From Liolophura sinensis (lineage: Eukaryota; Mollusca; Polyplacophora; Chitonida; Chitonidae): a stretch of 64,000 nucleotides of DNA. Shown here one piece after another: positions 63,802-64,000 of the stretch. Position 1 is the first letter of the stretch. The number at the start of each line of letters is the position of its first letter. The position numbers and the translations under genes were made by a program. The notes under the pieces were generated by a model. It was not told the DNA's origin and ran no database searches. It saw nothing but the letters and a program-made list of their open reading frames with translations. The stretch is from contig NC_088300.1 of the NCBI RefSeq assembly GCF_032854445.1, forward strand, positions 64,144,984-64,208,983, given 5' to 3'.

Positions 63802-63960
63802 CTAAGCCCGTGTTAATATATACCGTATATTACTGCATCTGATGCCGAGGTTAATCATCACAGAGACATCAGGATTCAGTGTTGTACGCAACTCAACACC
63901 CGTCTTATCGAAATCCTGGACTGTCCCCCACGTTAGCTTGGCAGGACCATTTCCGCACAA
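63802..63960 (-). other. possible coding remnant at the right edge
   Basis: Minus-strand frame open for 52 codons between TGA and TAG, with protein-like composition: PAKLTWGTVQDFDKTGVELR then TTLNPDVSVMINLGIRC. It lacks a Met start and a convincing acceptor. A possible donor (ACG then GTATAT) lies near its end. It could be a pseudogene piece or an exon whose boundary I cannot place. Confidence 0.25.
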
Positions 63961-64000
63961 TCAAACTAATTCCCAGCTTTCTTAATGATGGGCCAGTCCT

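Overview
This is a window of animal nuclear DNA. It is AT-rich, with small exons, GT-AG introns of 0.1 to 12 kb and many transposon copies. Repeat content suggests a lophotrochozoan, most likely a mollusc: a tRNA-derived SINE whose tail resembles one common in molluscan genomes (recalled from memory) occurs about 18 times. No operons, CRISPR arrays, phages or bacterial genes were seen.

Layout. (1) The left edge (1-110, minus) holds the first coding exon of an RBM47/A1CF-type RNA-binding protein. (2) 5912-10517 (plus) is a six-exon gene for a 162-residue basic protein I do not recognise; it includes a 25-nt microexon. (3) 10.5-15 kb is repeat-rich, with one orphan candidate exon. (4) 18756-32668 (minus) is a complete glycogen synthase gene: 14 coding exons, 690 codons, all reading phases consistent. 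A long transposon-free stretch below it is probably its 3' UTR. (5) 32.7-36.6 kb separates two divergent genes and holds a SINE, a 1.1-kb minisatellite with higher-order structure and a 27-nt C tract. (6) 36681-54804 (plus) is a four-exon gene for a 180-residue two-pass membrane protein of the CD225/dispanin (IFITM-like) type. Its introns carry a TTAA-flanked inverted-repeat element, a decayed antisense LINE, two full-length SINEs and a GC-rich segment of unknown nature. (7) 55-64 kb is gene-poor, with a terminal-inverted-repeat element, a 96-bp AT tract, a 35-bp tandem array, several SINEs including a second family, and a possible coding remnant at the right edge.

The genes appear functionally unrelated: post-transcriptional RNA binding, glycogen storage, membrane trafficking or immunity, and one unknown. 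The main result is the splice-level reconstruction of three genes from phase-matched exons and the sorting of repeats into SINE, LINE, MITE/foldback and tandem classes. No clearly new defence or mobile system was found. The best candidates for something undescribed are the six-exon unknown gene, the TTAA-flanked element carrying a 95-codon reading frame, and the GC-rich block at 46.9-48.4 kb.
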